In this document: positions 1-12,640 of the stretch, one piece after another | Layout: each line of letters begins with the position of its first letter | Position numbering within the stretch: position 1 is the first letter of the stretch | Origin: Oscheius onirici | Taxonomy: Eukaryota; Nematoda; Chromadorea; Rhabditida; Rhabditidae | DNA: 64,000 bases | Direction of reading: 5' to 3' | NCBI GenBank assembly: GCA_932521025.1 | Contig: OW051469.1 | Span: forward strand, 5,034,398 to 5,098,397 | Translations under genes and position numbers: made by a program | The notes under the pieces: generated by a model | The model's input: the letters and a program-made list of their open reading frames with translations, nothing else | What the model was told of the DNA's origin: nothing | The model's database searches: none

Positions 1-66
1 TCGTGTTTGGCTAGACACTTCTAACTGATCGTTTAGCAGACCAATATTAATTTTTCTGGTTTTTAG

Positions 67-411
67 AAGACGCCGGGGGACCAAGTCTGTTCTCGCTGAG
101 TACAACACGAATTCAGAACACTCGTGACTCTGGCAAAGACGAAACTACAATGAAGTACGTACGTGCCGAGTGAAATTCTCAAGGTCTGCAGGCCAAAAGT
201 CTTTTGCAGACTCTGGTTCCCGTCCGAAGCATAAGCCTCTGTTCTTCCCTATTGGAGCGCGTAAATTAGAAGGAATCCCTTCCAGCAGTCCATCATTTTC
301 TGACACCGGTAATATTTCAAAGATGAAAGATTGGTTAAAATTAGCTTCTTGAAAGTTGTAGATTTAAAAATATCCGAACTTCGAAAGGGCAGAAGAAGTA
401 GCACCTTTTAG
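67..411 (+). CDS. 3' end of an unidentified gene (three exons; 5' part outside window)
   Basis: Three short exons can be joined in frame: 67-154, 184-308 and 362-411, ending in TAG at 409-411. The exon starting at 67 follows a T-rich acceptor (TTTTTAG). The phases agree at each junction (AA|G, then G|AT). The joined C-terminus of about 87 residues is rich in Ser, Lys, Arg and Pro and contains the stretch KHKPLFFPIGARKLEGIP; no domain was recognised. The first intron would be only 29 nt. No product is proposed. The reading rests on phase agreement and coding-like codons, so the exon ends could shift. Confidence 0.45.
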
Positions 412-2869
412 GGTAATCTCTTATAGACGCGTCGACAAACTCAATATGCATAAATTTTTGAACGTCCTCGTGAGTGGGGCCCGTATCCTAACAATAACAA
501 GAGTGGTCGTTGAAAAAAGTGCTCACGGCAAAAAAATATATGAATTATCAGCAGTTTTAATCGAATCCTTGCTAAATTTGTCGGTGTCAGTAACAAAAAG
601 AGCTGCCTCAAACGACCAAAGCACTAGGAATGCAGGGCGATCGTTGGAGCACTCAGTTCCCCTCTGCTCGGTTTTTGAAAGTGAACAGCTCTCGAAAGTG
701 ATATCAGTTAAGCAAACACTGGCTGAGGGGTGAGTGGAAGAATGAGGGGCTACTGGGGAGTCAGTTAATGTTTTCAAGAAAATATTTTCATAGAACCAAA
801 ACAAGAACGTAGGCTCACACACTAACAAATTGGCAGTGACACCAAGTTTCTAAGGAGCGGCCGCGTTTCATAGATCGCAAAAACAAGCTCAAAAAGGCCA
901 AAGAAAAACAGTGATCTACGATTTGTCAGCATTTTGAAGAAAATATTGAAAAATTCAGCGTCTTCTGGCAAGTTCTGTTGCGTGGTCTCACTGCTTGTCT
1001 TTACCTTTTAGTTCGAATTTCTGAACGAATGCGAGGTCGGTGCTGTAAATGTTTCATCAGCGAAGGTGACAAAAATTTCTAAGCCCGCTAGAAAAAGCAG
1101 AGATCTTGTCGTTTAGTGGTGAAATATAGAGGGACCCAAATAAAACTTTCTTCATCTCCTTTTATCTACCACTTTTAGCTTTTTTGACGCTGATCAAGCT
1201 GTGTTTAGTTTTTTCAAGTATCTTACCGGTGTTATGATCATGGTTCAACGAAGGGGATGGGATGGGAAGGGATGGGAACGAAAGCGAAAAGGATGGGAAC
1301 GAAACGGATGCAATGTCTTGATTTCACCTCGCCTCAAGAAGCTTTTGTAAATAGCTCTAGAAGTAAACTTAAACTTAAACTGACGAAACACAATATCCTG
1401 TGTTTCACAAAAAGACTTTCCCACAACCTGAAGTGACTTGTTTTGACTGCCAGTGAATAATATAAAGAACGGCCGTCTCTATTTTTAGGACTTTTCTAAT
1501 TGGCGTTTCTAAGAAACAACAGAGGTCTAGAAAATTCGTTTGTCAGGCAAATAGAGCCGCCGTGAGAGGGGGAGAGAGACTATCATTCATAATTCCTTGT
1601 TTTCCACTACGTTTAGTTGGGGTAAGGGGATACAAGTTTTCTATCATGTGTAGATAGGAAGTTGGGAAGAAGAAGTAAAGAAATATCGAGAAGAACCTAA
1701 GTTAGACACGTTGTGACCGGATCCACTGTTTTTGATGTCTTTGTCTGCTCTCGAGAACTCGAGTGGCTACAGATTTCTCTGTTCTATGTAATCAAAGTGA
1801 ATTCTGTGATTTACTACTGAGCCAAAAAAAATTTGTGCTTGATCAAAGGCGGAGAAGGAAAGAGTTCGCCGGATGTTATTTTCTTCAATATGCACGGTTT
1901 TCATTCTTTGTGGTTTGGGTGACTGCATGGTTTTGCTATGTACCAAAAGGGGAGCAAGGTAAAACTTATATGATCTGGCCAGTTCGACTGAACCAGATTT
2001 TACCTAAGCGGAACTAAAGATTCTGGAACAACGCTGTTTCAACAGTAAAACAATTATCAGAGGCTTTCTTCACGAAACAAAATCAAAGAAGACTAGTGAC
2101 GCGAATAACTTTCAAAGAATCTGCGGAGGGGCGGAAAAACAGCGAGCCGTCTTCCCAATTTGGCTCTTCTCAAAGCGGCTTGATGGTGTCAAAAGAGTCA
2201 ACTTCCCGTGCCAGTCAAAAAAAGTTTCTTGGATTTTAGACGAAGGAAGGAGCTCAAATGTCAAGGTTTTTGGAACCTACGTGTTATTATTTTTCTTCTT
2301 CTCATCATTTGCATAAATCAATTGTATTCCCAGCGCAATTATGAATCTGTCCTCATGTTTCTTGCTCGCTATTACTTAGCCTTGAACAAATACGACTCCA
2401 GGGAGACTAGAAATAGAATTTTCACTTTCGAACTTTTTAAAATCATCTTCAAGTAGCGAAACATAGGGGCACACGCATGTCGAATACAGTTCGAGGCCTA
2501 CTAACATCATCGGGATGGAACTCTATCCAGAAACATTCTTAGCTCTAGTTGCCAGTTAGATTATTGCCAATTAGAACAGACCAGTTAAATTACCATTGGT
2601 CTTTTTACATCGGAGTATTTTTCCTTTAATGTTTTCACAACTTTGTATAGAACTTGTAAAATGTGCGTTTCCTACAATAACTCAAACTTCAGTCCATCTG
2701 AAATTGTTCCGTTGTTGTTCAGTGCCATACTGATACCCTTTTTAAGTATGGCCCACCCGGATTGCATGACAGATTTTATGATTGTCAATGACGAATACAG
2801 CTAAACTGCGCACTCCTATGAAATATTTCGGAGATACTTGGCGCTTTTCAATATAGCTCACCAAAACAA
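412..2869. other. Mostly non-coding stretch
   Basis: No exon chain could be built on either strand. ORFs of 80-100 codons at 446-733, 523-828 (minus), 1763-2017 and 2208-2456 have poor codon patterns and overlap one another. A short purine-rich repeat lies at 1251-1310. Confidence 0.5.
1251..1310 (+). repeat. Imperfect GGGATGGGAA-type purine repeat
   Basis: Four to five diverged copies of a GATGGGAA-like unit follow each other, with the longer unit GGATGGGAACGAAA present twice. The strand is almost free of pyrimidines except T. It is a simple-sequence tract with no coding reading. Confidence 0.6.
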
Positions 2870-3255
2870 TACCGACACATGAATTCAGCAACCAGCACAC
2901 TTCCCATAACCAACCAAATCTCTTCCTCCTCGCAGTGTCTCCTTTCCACAAAACTGCCGGCTTGGGCTGACGTCCGACAAAGCCGCGATGAAGGTTGCGG
3001 TAAATGTCGTGGCGACCATGAAGACCGTGGCCTAACATGTGTCCGCCCATGGGGAAGTGACCGCCGAGCAGTAACGGGTCTGGCTTGTCCTTATCGCCCC
3101 ACATTTGAGGTCTGGAGAAAGAAGGGTAACTTTGTAAGATAGTGAGATTGAGCGAGAAGAAAGGTACAAATTGGAACAGAGTGTAATTAGAAAGAAACAT
3201 TGGTATTCGAAAGATCGAAATTTTCAGGACACGAGATTTCAACAAGGATTTGATC
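2870..3255 (-). CDS. Candidate exons of a Gly/His-rich protein
   Basis: On the minus strand an acceptor (TTTCTCCAG) near 3126 is followed by an open frame of about 85 codons with good codon balance. The translation begins PQMWGDKDKPDPLLLGGHFP, continues with a Gly/His-rich stretch (MGGHMLGHGLHGRH), then an Arg-rich part, and can end at a GTGAGC donor near 2870. A short upstream piece at about 3199-3255 joins in phase (AT|A). No start codon, stop codon or known domain was found. This is probably the middle of a gene with further exons unrecognised, or a relic. Confidence 0.35.
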
Positions 3256-6200
3256 AAAGCGGTGACATTTGACTGGGTCGGAAGTAAAGCTACCCTTTTG
3301 AGAGCTCTTAGAGCTGGCTAACTTAGAGAGATTTGAGGCTGTCGAGGGTCGACGGAATTATTCAACCGAATCATAAAACATGCTCCACCTCTCTCTTCAG
3401 GTAAACTGAGATTTTGGGAAGGAAGACGGAATGACGTGGGAGCGAAGTTTAGGCGGAATAGGAAGGAAATTGTTAGACTTGTCAAGAACATAAATATGAC
3501 TAACTGTTGTAAGCTGCCTTGTAATTTGTACTTTACAGGCTTTTTAGAGTACAGAGTTGCTTGATGTTTGGTAAAAATCTGTCCATTTAGAGAAAAAGTT
3601 CGCAACTGTATGTAAATGGAAAAAATATTGAGGACACTGTAAATTTGTGCCAATGACAAAGTTGCTAACTTCTTTTCTGTAAGATCAAGAACAAAACATA
3701 AACAGAGCTAGTATATACTTGTTGACGAAACAGGGAATCTTAAAAAATGATGCGTGAAAGTTTCACGTTCGCTTGATGTCACGAAGATAGAGACTGGTTG
3801 GGATAGTCAACAGCATCGAACGTGGTGGTCATGACATTGGTGACGAAAGTGAATTTGGAAGCAGAATAGGGGCTGATTTTATGAGTGATGAGTTAGGGGA
3901 AGAAGAGAAAAATTTACGGTAGAAATAACAGCACGGAGATAAAATGAAAGTAAAAATTTCGATTCGGTGACCATTCGTAGAAGAATGGTCACCGAATCGG
4001 GCAAAAGCAGCTGGACAACCGCCACACAGATGGAGGAATTTACTCTCTTCCAAAATTGGACCGTCATTCTCATCTCAGGCAAGAAGGTCATCCCGGACGG
4101 AATTCAGTAAAATGGCAGTTTGATGAGGATTCGAAGTTAGAAAAACTCTTCCCCACAGAATATATTTTCTGAGTTAGGCTTTAGATAAAGATAAAAAACA
4201 GTAAGTAGTGCGGTCAAGATTTACATTTGGAATAGAAATTGCGAGAAAACAGATTCTAGGTTCAACAAAAAAGAAGTTTCAAGAATCAAAGATCGTGATA
4301 AGTAACTCTCGCGATAAACATGGAAGATTAGAATAAGCACATAAATTGGAAAGAGGAAACGAAAGCAATCCACTTTAAATTGCTCCCAACTCTCTGTGTG
4401 TGTGTTTGTCTGGAGCTCTAATTGAGGATAAGGAGGGGAGCTTTGTGCGCAAATTAGTTTTTAACAAGTCATGACAGGAAAAGCAAGTGCGCGAAGGGTT
4501 CTTATGACTTTGGTAGTTTCTTTGGAGGGAGAGGGGGTGACTGGAACAGAGTGATAAGGGAAGAAGGGAAGGGACAGTAGGACTGAGACTCACTAAAGCT
4601 AAGAACGGGCGACCCGTTCAGGTCCTACACTTTGAAATTAGGCTTGGGAGGGAGTGGGTTCAAATACAATTTCGGTATTCTTTGGAGGATCAGGGAGAGT
4701 GACTGGAGGAGAGTAACAAAGAAGGAATGAAAGGGAAACCACTAGCGCTCCGTGACAGAGCGAAATGAATTTCTACTTTAGCCCTGGAAGGGCGTTGCCA
4801 ACCTTGTATAAAAAAATGTCAACCTCTGGAGTGCGATTGTCTGGCTCAAAAACATGGTAAAGCGCGGCTAAAAGAAAACACAGCGAACAAAAGTAACGGT
4901 GAATTTACGGTGAAAAATAGATTTTTATTAGTTCAAAGGTATGACCCATTGGGAAAACTTCGTGAATAAAAACGTCGGCAAATAAATCGGAGACGAAATT
5001 TAACGAATCAAAGAGCAAGGTGGGCAAAGCCGTCATTTCGCGACAGTTTATTGAAAGTTAGCCGAAGAAACTGTCACAATGTTGGTTGGGATCAATTGTT
5101 TGTCATGAGTACATGTGAGCCCGTCGAGGAGAGGATAGGGTTAAAGCGAAAAAGAAGGCTGTTGCCACAAATATATGTTCTAACGGAGTGGAAAGTTGGA
5201 GCCAAATTTAGTGAAAGCGGTGGATCGAAATAGCCTCTGATGACGAAGCTCAAACTGTTCATGTGCGAAAAAGAGTAGGTAGGTTTCCGGTTGTGAAAGT
5301 GGATGATTCAAACATAAAAATAGGAAGTGTTATGATGTCAGATAAGAGATATTTATTGCCCTTGGTACAAAGAGAAATGTTTTGTATAATAGAAAAATCG
5401 AAAATCTACTGTTCAAGATTTTACAGACTTCTGCATCAAAAATGAAAAAGGTTCGGAATGATGAGGTGCCAAGATGGATTAGAAAATGATTGCAAAAATG
5501 GAAAGTCCCAGAAAAGGAATGTCGTAATTCCTTCCTCCTTCCGCTCCAATTCGAGGAATTGGGTGGACGCGCGAAAGGGGGGTTGCTCCAGATTAATGGT
5601 ATCAAAGGAGAGAGAGAAGCGCCTCCAAAACAATTCATTCGTCTTCATGACCGTCTCTGGAGACTTGTTTCGCCACGGGATTCCCATGGACTTTTACTTG
5701 GAAAAGGAAATGCAAATGTTGCAAAAGAAGGTCAAAGAGGTTTTTTTTTGGGTTAGTTGGGCTAGGCGTGAAGATAATTCACTGCGAAGGTCCCTCGAGA
5801 GAATTGGAGAGGAGACGAGGAAATCACTGGAGCTTGTTGGAGGAAGGACTGACAACTATCAGACAGTGAAACACGAGGCAGAGTCACTCAAATAACAGTT
5901 TAAGTTCCACAGATATTTGCATTAGAAAGGAGAAAACAACGGGGAAAACCGAATAGTTTCTGTGAATGCTCTCGACTGTTTTACTTATTTGTGTGCTTTT
6001 TTTCCGGAGTCCTTGAACAAATAGCGAAATGTCAAGAGCTGTCAAGCGATAAGAGGATAAGTTACCGCCAAATCAAGAGTTGAAGGACATGAAACGGCCA
6101 TGTTTCTTGGCCGAACACATTATTTTAAAGTGTTGAAAGTTTTGAGTCAACCCTTTCTGCACGGTATTAAACGAGAATAGCAGAAGTTCAAAACTAAAGA

Positions 6201-6880
6201 TTCAAAAGTGAAAACTCATTTTGATTGGTTGGGAAATCTAGAGGACAGTACCGAACTTGAAGGAAACGTTTACAGTGCATAATAATCAGTAAAATAGTAG
6301 TAGAGAATATAGGAATACTGTAGCTGCGAATACAGTCTAGAATAAGAGTACACGTCAAAAAAAATCTACGTGAGAAAAATATAAAATTTGATTTCAAGAG
6401 TCCACGAAGCTCAAATGGCTACGCAGGGCCGGAAAAGAAGGACCGAAACTGGATACTCCTGAGAGCAAAGGGCCGGAGAAACTTTGCACTGCTTTTCTTT
6501 GGTCAAGGAGAGGAATGTAAATTGTACACAGAGCAAAGTACAAGACTGCCGACGTAGTTGCCTCTCTACGGAAGCTGTTGAGAGCGCGGCCAGAGTTTTT
6601 GGAAGGAAGCGTTGTGGCCATTGCACGGAGAGCAATAAGGACTCATTTTGCGTGCTTAATGAGGTGATGAAAAGGGGTCTGAACATACGAGCAGCAGAAG
6701 AATATAGTGCCCTCAGGCGGCGAGAGAAATCCAAAAAATCAGCAGAAAAATTGGAAAGACCCAAATTAAACGGAATGTATGTTTTAGGTTGACTCTCTGT
6801 TCGAATATTCCAACAGCTCGTGTGGGCAACGATGTTTTGGCGAGTTTTTATGGAACCAAGTGAGGTGAGAGCGGCAATTT
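3256..6880. other. Mostly non-coding stretch
   Basis: Contains a perfect hairpin at 3960-3999. A plus-strand frame around 5436-5760 reads coding-like but carries an in-frame TGA and matches nothing recognised. Overlapping ORFs near 6394-6792 on both strands could not be resolved into a gene. Confidence 0.4.
3960..3999. repeat. Perfect 17-bp inverted repeat (hairpin, 6-nt loop)
   Basis: Bases 3960-3976 are the exact reverse complement of 3983-3999, leaving the loop GTAGAA. No coding frame or target-site duplication was seen around it. A stem this perfect is unlikely by chance; it may be the core of a foldback/MITE element or a structured RNA. Confidence 0.75.
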
Positions 6881-7036
6881 ATGGATTCTCGACCTCCATT
6901 AATGGGTCCGGGGCCAAATACTGAAAAACATGGGTTTTTGGCTGTTTGGCAACAGGCTCTCCGGAATCTTCGGACAACGGTTTTGATCAGAAGGGAAGCT
7001 CTTGGACAACTGCTGGACATAAAAAGACTGGAGTGA
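6881..7036 (+). CDS. Small ORF, 51 residues, unidentified
   Basis: ATG at 6881 opens a 51-codon frame ending in TGA at 7034-7036; the frame is closed by a TGA just upstream, which fixes the start. The N-terminus reads MDSRPPLMGPGPNTEKHG and the C-terminal half is basic and helical (ALRNLRTTVLIRREALGQLL). The codons look more coding-like than the overlapping frames. It could be a small protein or a single exon; no family was recognised. Confidence 0.35.
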   Translation: MDSRPPLMGPGPNTEKHGFLAVWQQALRNLRTTVLIRREALGQLLDIKRLE

Positions 7037-7324
7037 AACTTCATGGACAATTAGCCGCTCCAACTTTTTGTTTCAAGCGTGTGAATGTTTCCACTACCGA
7101 CTTTAGTCATTGTGTTGCAGAGCGCTTAGAATGAATAGGTAGAAGTCAAAAAATCAACGAGTTTTTGTATTTAAGAAAAGTGTTCGGGATGGTTTCTAGG
7201 AGCTGCGTAAACCTTGCAATGTGGGGAGAACTTTTAAAGCGAGCCTCCCCCTACTGTTGATTATCTCCATGTATTTGTTGATTAGCGCAGCTCATGAGTC
7301 CGACAGCAGCTGTGGCGCCGCGTG

Positions 7325-7396
7325 CACGGAATGGCGCAGTGGATAAGTGCGCCGCCTACGAATCTAATCATGGGCCAAGTTCGATCCCCCCAGTGA
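7325..7396 (+). repeat. tRNA-like relic (Pol III A and B boxes), SINE-like
   Basis: An A-box (TGGCGCAGTGG, 7332-7342) and a near-consensus B-box (AAGTTCGATCC, 7377-7387) are spaced as in a tRNA gene. The loop region shows ACG where the anticodon would lie, but the anticodon and acceptor stems do not pair, so this is not a working tRNA gene. A tRNA-derived SINE head or a tRNA pseudogene fits best. Confidence 0.55.
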
Positions 7397-7566
7397 GGAG
7401 GAATAGTTGTGTTTTTGAATTCAATAATGCTTCAACAGTTTATGAACTACTTCTCTTTGGACTTTATTGATCAGAACACAAAAAAAACTGTTGAAAATCA
7501 GTTGAAAGAGGTTTATTATGTGTGAAAAAAAGAAATTTGGTCATAAATTTATACATAAAAACCGAG

Positions 7567-7642
7567 GATCATAATAAGGAATCGAACCCGAGACTTCAAA
7601 ATTATAAGAAACAAACGCTTTACCCACTGCGCCAGTGGGGCA
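7567..7642 (-). repeat. Second tRNA-like relic in opposite orientation
   Basis: Read on the minus strand, an exact A-box (TGGCGCAGTGG, 7634-7624) is followed at tRNA spacing by an exact B-box (GGTTCGATTCC, 7588-7578). Stems are degenerate and no coherent anticodon arm forms. It shares its A-box with the relic at 7325-7396 but faces it. Confidence 0.55.
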
Positions 7643-10600
7643 CCGTCGCCGCGCTTGCGCTGAATTTTCGGCGCCAAATTCAAACGGGGGGTAGAGGTAG
7701 GCCCGCTTTAAGGAAGAGTATTGGCATATTTTGATTCCAGATCAGAACAAGGAAGGCATAAATTATGAAGACTAACGACAAATTCTTCGCCTATCACATT
7801 TCGTTCTAGGAACATGTTCACGTGTTCCTTTTCGGCTAACAAAAAAAATTGGAAAGGGGAAATCTAAAGCAACGGAATGTTTTTGGATAGAGATCGAAGT
7901 GAAAAGTATTAACCAAGCTCTGAGAACAATTTTATCTTTCAAAAATATCGTAAAACGGAACACTTTATACTCTGCAACATACATCTTCAAAAACAAGTGT
8001 ATAGAAAAGATTATTTTTGAAAGTTTTGATTTTTTCGAACAGAGCGAACTTTCTCATCGGATAAATACGAAAATAAACAACCTGGTTTTGCAGAAACCAG
8101 CTAGATTTTCTGATTTATGTGTTTTTCACTGACGAAGCAAAAATGAACACTCATTCCTAAGTTATTATTTCCTGCAGCCGTCTTGAGACTAAGGACTGGC
8201 TCGTTCTCGTTCATTCAAGCAAACATCCGTGCATAGAACAATAGGATTTCGATCATGAGGAGGGGCTCGAAATTGTGAAAGAAGGGTAGGTACCAGCATC
8301 GCGTGCCTGACAACCTGCTATAACCAGGAAGAAGAAGCAATAAAAATTTCGTAAGGGAAATTAATTCGGTTGCTTGGAATCTACCACGGCAAAGAAATTT
8401 TTCGAAGCATTGACTTCTGTTTATAATCTCGTTGCAATCTCTCCCTCCCCCTCTCGGAACTCGAACATATCGCGGTTGAATCTGTAGGCCGGCGACCCGA
8501 CCTTCAATTAAGAGGGCTTCCCGGGAGTGCTTGTTCTGCTCGTTAACATCCCGAAAAGCCAAGGATCGATCCCCGGAACGCAACAGACTTGGTGGAGGAG
8601 TTCTCCTCGAAAATTCAGTTGTTACTATGAGGTTAGGCGGGGGTCGTTGCAAAATTGTGGAAGGCGAAAGACAACTTCCTTATTTAGAGGATTCTCCGGG
8701 ACAATGATTTGAAAGTCAACAAGAAAGCTGGGAGGAACATTTTTCTTGGTTGAAAGATAAGGATGTCGGGTGCTGAAGGCTGTGATACTACATTGTAATT
8801 TGCAAACAGTAATTATATGACTGGATAGAGGAAAAGAGCGACTAGATTCAGTACCAAAATGCTCAAGAACTTTGAACTTGTGGCACAAACTAGACTCTCT
8901 GTTTCTGAGAGCCCATCAGCTCCTTCGTCTGTCTCCTTTTCTAATTAATTTCGGGGATAGACCCGAATATCGCTAACCCTCGTGCAGTATGCTAACAATC
9001 GAGGAAGGCTCACGTGCCTCCAGGATAATTTTAATTAGCAAGGAAAAAATAGGAATAGTAGTGCAAAGAGTAGGAGAGATAAAATACTAGCAGATCGAAC
9101 AAAGTTGAAATCTCGAACATCAGACCGGAGAAATCAGTGGTGGATGGCAAAGTGGACATGATAAAGAGAGCGGAAGTGCAACCGGACCTCCGGAGACAGA
9201 ATGGCCTCTCTCATTGGTGTCTACTGGGCCGTGGCAGCCTTCAGTAGAAAACACACACTGAGAAAAGTGAGGCTTTTTGACCTTTGGACTGATCATAATT
9301 TGAGTAGGGAAAATGAATACGAGTTTGAAAATATGTAAGTCACAAGTTAAAGTTTAGTGACACTTGATTTTGGTACAAAATGATAGTACAAGACGAACGA
9401 AAACGGCTGCAAAAGAACTACAAAGCAGAAATATATATTTCCGTGCCAGCTGCAAAAATTTCTGTCGTGAATAATTTATTACTGTTTTTCTTCCAACTAC
9501 GCAAAATTTGATCCAAGGGAAAATGAGACGAACTTGGTTTTTTGGCATATGGACTAACAGATCTGTTTGAACAAAGAGTTTTTTAGAATAGTATTTCCAG
9601 AAACACAAAAGGAAAACGATCGAGTAACTCCTCGCTACACTGCTCAAACTAGCTCAAATTAACAGAAAAGTGGCTAATATGGAAAAATGAAAATAATGGG
9701 AAAGTGGAGTTCATGGTGGCCCAGACCTGACCCGATGTGTGTTCATTTACCGCAAAGCGAGAGGTTGATCAAATTTGCGGCCGACGATTGTGTCGGTCGC
9801 AGGTGGCCTTTCACGCGTCAGGAAGGAGCCGTTCCGTTGAAAAATCTCAAAATATTTTGCAAAATTAGCACTATATGTCCCTAACCGGGATAGATATGCG
9901 TGTGAAATTTGAGAGAAAAATCAACATGGAGAGGCCAAGGCAGAGGGCGGGAAGGTGGAGGAAGGAGGGTAACGGCATCATTGTTAAAGCAAATAATCCT
10001 GCTGTTGAGAGCTTTGTGGCGAGAGAGCTCTAGAGGAGACACATTTACCAGGTTTGTGACGTGTCAGCAAAACCTGTCGGCTCAATTTTTCTTTTAGCTA
10101 ATTGTGCTACTTTTTTGGCGGTAAAGCTACATTTTTTAGTCTTTCCGCTCTGTCCATCACAAAAGAAACAGTGATTGTCCCAGACACTCTAGCCCCTTCA
10201 CACTATTTTTTTGACAGATCACGAAATTAGTTTCTCGATTATTTTGTCATTCTGCCTGTAACACCGGTTTACTCTCTTCTCTATTTCTCTATAAATCTGT
10301 CGTCCTATCGCTATGTTCAATTTCATTCAAAGCCTTTGCTAGTAACATCTGTGTGCGACACCTGTCAAGAGTCGACTCTACATTGTCTGTGTTTTCGTAA
10401 AACTTCAGAAGTTAAGACAAAAGATTAGAAAAGCAAGTCAAAGTGTAAGCAGAAGGCACAAAAGAGATCTAATATGTAGTCAGACAGAAGAGTAAGTGTC
10501 CGGTAGTGTTCAATAAGAAAGAACATATAGCAGGAGATACGAGGAAATATTTGGTGACAAAAGTGGTACAGTATGTTCCGAAATGAGGAAGCGACGTTCA

Positions 10601-12597
10601 TTTTCCCTTTTGCAAAGCCGGAAATGTATAAAACAAGTTGCGACTGAAACAAACTGAAGGCCTAGCAGAAAGGATTAGCGAGTAATTAGGAGCGTCTGGA
10701 AACATTCCTTAGTCCAAAGGTTTTTGGAGCAAAGTTCATTGGGACTAGGAAGACGAAGAGAGAGTCGAAATCAAGTAAACTGAGTCTTTTTTGCTCTGTA
10801 GTTCTCGTCTTCGGAAATCCGTCTTCCTACGGGCGGAGAGTCTTCCCCCCGACAAACGGCCGTCTAATTGAACACGAGACCGAGGACAGGAAGTTTTTTG
10901 TTCCATGAAGAACTTGGAACTTTACTTTTGCTTTCGTTTTGGTGTTTTATAATTCAAAAAGTGGAAAATGCTACAAGCTTAAAAGTAGGAATTGACTATG
11001 ATTCAAAAAAATGAGAAATAGGAAAATTTAGACGATAGGGTTCAAAGATACCACATCATCAGACGGACAACTGAATAAAAATTCAGAGCTGTGCTTTCGG
11101 AGGGAGAGAGAATGTGCTTCAATCTTTCAACACGCGACCGACAAATGACCCTTCAGAATAAACAAGCACGAACAGCCGTCCGATTCTGGGAAATTTCGGA
11201 GAAGGAAAGGTGACTTTATGACGAGGATTGACTGGAAGAAGAACATGATTTATGCATTATTCCATGGACTGATGAAGGGAGATGTCTCTTATGAATAAAG
11301 GAGGTGAGCAGAAGTTCGGATATGGCTCCAGCTTTCTTCTCTTTGTCACTCTCACTTTATAAGTTTGAAACTCTATGAGGTAATGTTCGGGATCAAAACA
11401 GTTTCAGGAATACAGTAGAAGGTAGTAAATGAGTTCTTAGGGGAGCAAGCTTACCAGAAAACACAGAAACACCTAGATACATAGATAGATATTTCATTTG
11501 CCATAAAAGACAAACATTTGGAGAGGGGGAGGGGGTGGAGACAGGACATTATGACTTTGCAAACTTTTTCAAAGAGATAGTTCTACTGTACAGAAAGAAC
11601 TTTTTATTTCGAAAGTTGTAGAAAAAACGAGTAATTTTCTGAGTGCTACTAATCGCCATCCCATTAGGATGCGCTGCCAGTCCAACGACCACAATCAACA
11701 GCTGGGTGGGCAACGTCATCCGACTTTTTGTATACGTCTGTCTGAGATTTCGGGTTAAGAGGGAGAGTTTTTGCGAATTGGGATGTAACTGTCACCCGAA
11801 AGACACCGAATAAAAAGCTAGGAACCTAAGAGCGTAAAATTGTTTTTGGGGGAGAGACAAGGAGGTGTTGATCCGAGACACTGACAGACTATGTGGGCTC
11901 TTGGTTGTAAATTATTCCCACCGGGTCAATCCGCCCGTCACATCAGCACCTCTTCTCTGTTCCAGCGGCTATTACAAAAACAGGACCCTCGTAGAGAACA
12001 AAAAGAGTCTGCCTGCCAAAACGAAGAATCATAAAAGTACCCTCATCGGAACATTGGATCGCGCAAATAACAATGGGAATACATTAATTTTTGGGCTGCA
12101 ACAAATAGACGAGAATTCCTGGGAATCTTTGTTTAGAGATGTTCATCTTGAACCAATAAAAGGTCAAGCAAGATCTTTGGTAAGGAAAAAATACGTGAGC
12201 CTAATGACTCCTTCGGGAGCGGCTTTGGTTCCCAGCCGAACAAGAGTCGTTCATCACGGCACCCCATAATAACTGCCTGACGACAGCTCGGGAACAGAAC
12301 AGCTTGTGGAAAACAATTGGGAATAGTTTTATTTAACGAAAGTTGGCCAAAAACCCTATAGTCATTCTGTAGAGTTAGTTAATACCGAGTCTCTCGTCTA
12401 ACTCATTCCCATCACTGTTGTCCAGTTTGTTCAGTTGTTACCCAGTTGCCCAATTGCACAGTCTCCCATTCGAGCACAAATAAAAATATATATATCGGTG
12501 ATAAAATGTTTCAAAATATTGTCTGGTCACACATTACATGGATTACTGTTTTTGTGAATGGTTGATGTATGATAATTATGTAAATTTTTACCAAGCC
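7643..12597. other. Mostly non-coding stretch
   Basis: No spliced gene could be assembled. The longest open frame (11868-12269, plus, about 130 codons ending in TAA) has no good start codon, no recognised domain and unremarkable codon use. A G-rich run lies near 11521-11540. A TATA-like motif near 10290 has no ORF behind it. Confidence 0.4.
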
Positions 12598-12603
12598 TAT
12601 AAA
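12598..12603 (+). promoter_or_regulatory. TATA box-like motif of the 12.6 kb secreted-protein gene
   Basis: TATAAA lies 38 bp before the chosen ATG at 12641, which argues that transcription starts between it and that ATG. It therefore disfavours the in-frame upstream ATG at 12614. Confidence 0.4.
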
Positions 12604-12640
12604 GCCCTCAATCATGCAACAACTCCTACCAGATCAAGAG

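Noticed and set aside
8400-8600. Further tRNA-like B-box matches (GTTCGAGTTCC and GATCGATCC on the minus strand)
   Set aside because: No A-box at the right distance and no stems; isolated B-box-like words occur by chance.
11521-11545. G-rich run as a possible G-quadruplex
   Set aside because: The G runs are not arranged in four clean tracts with short loops; it is likely simple purine-rich sequence.
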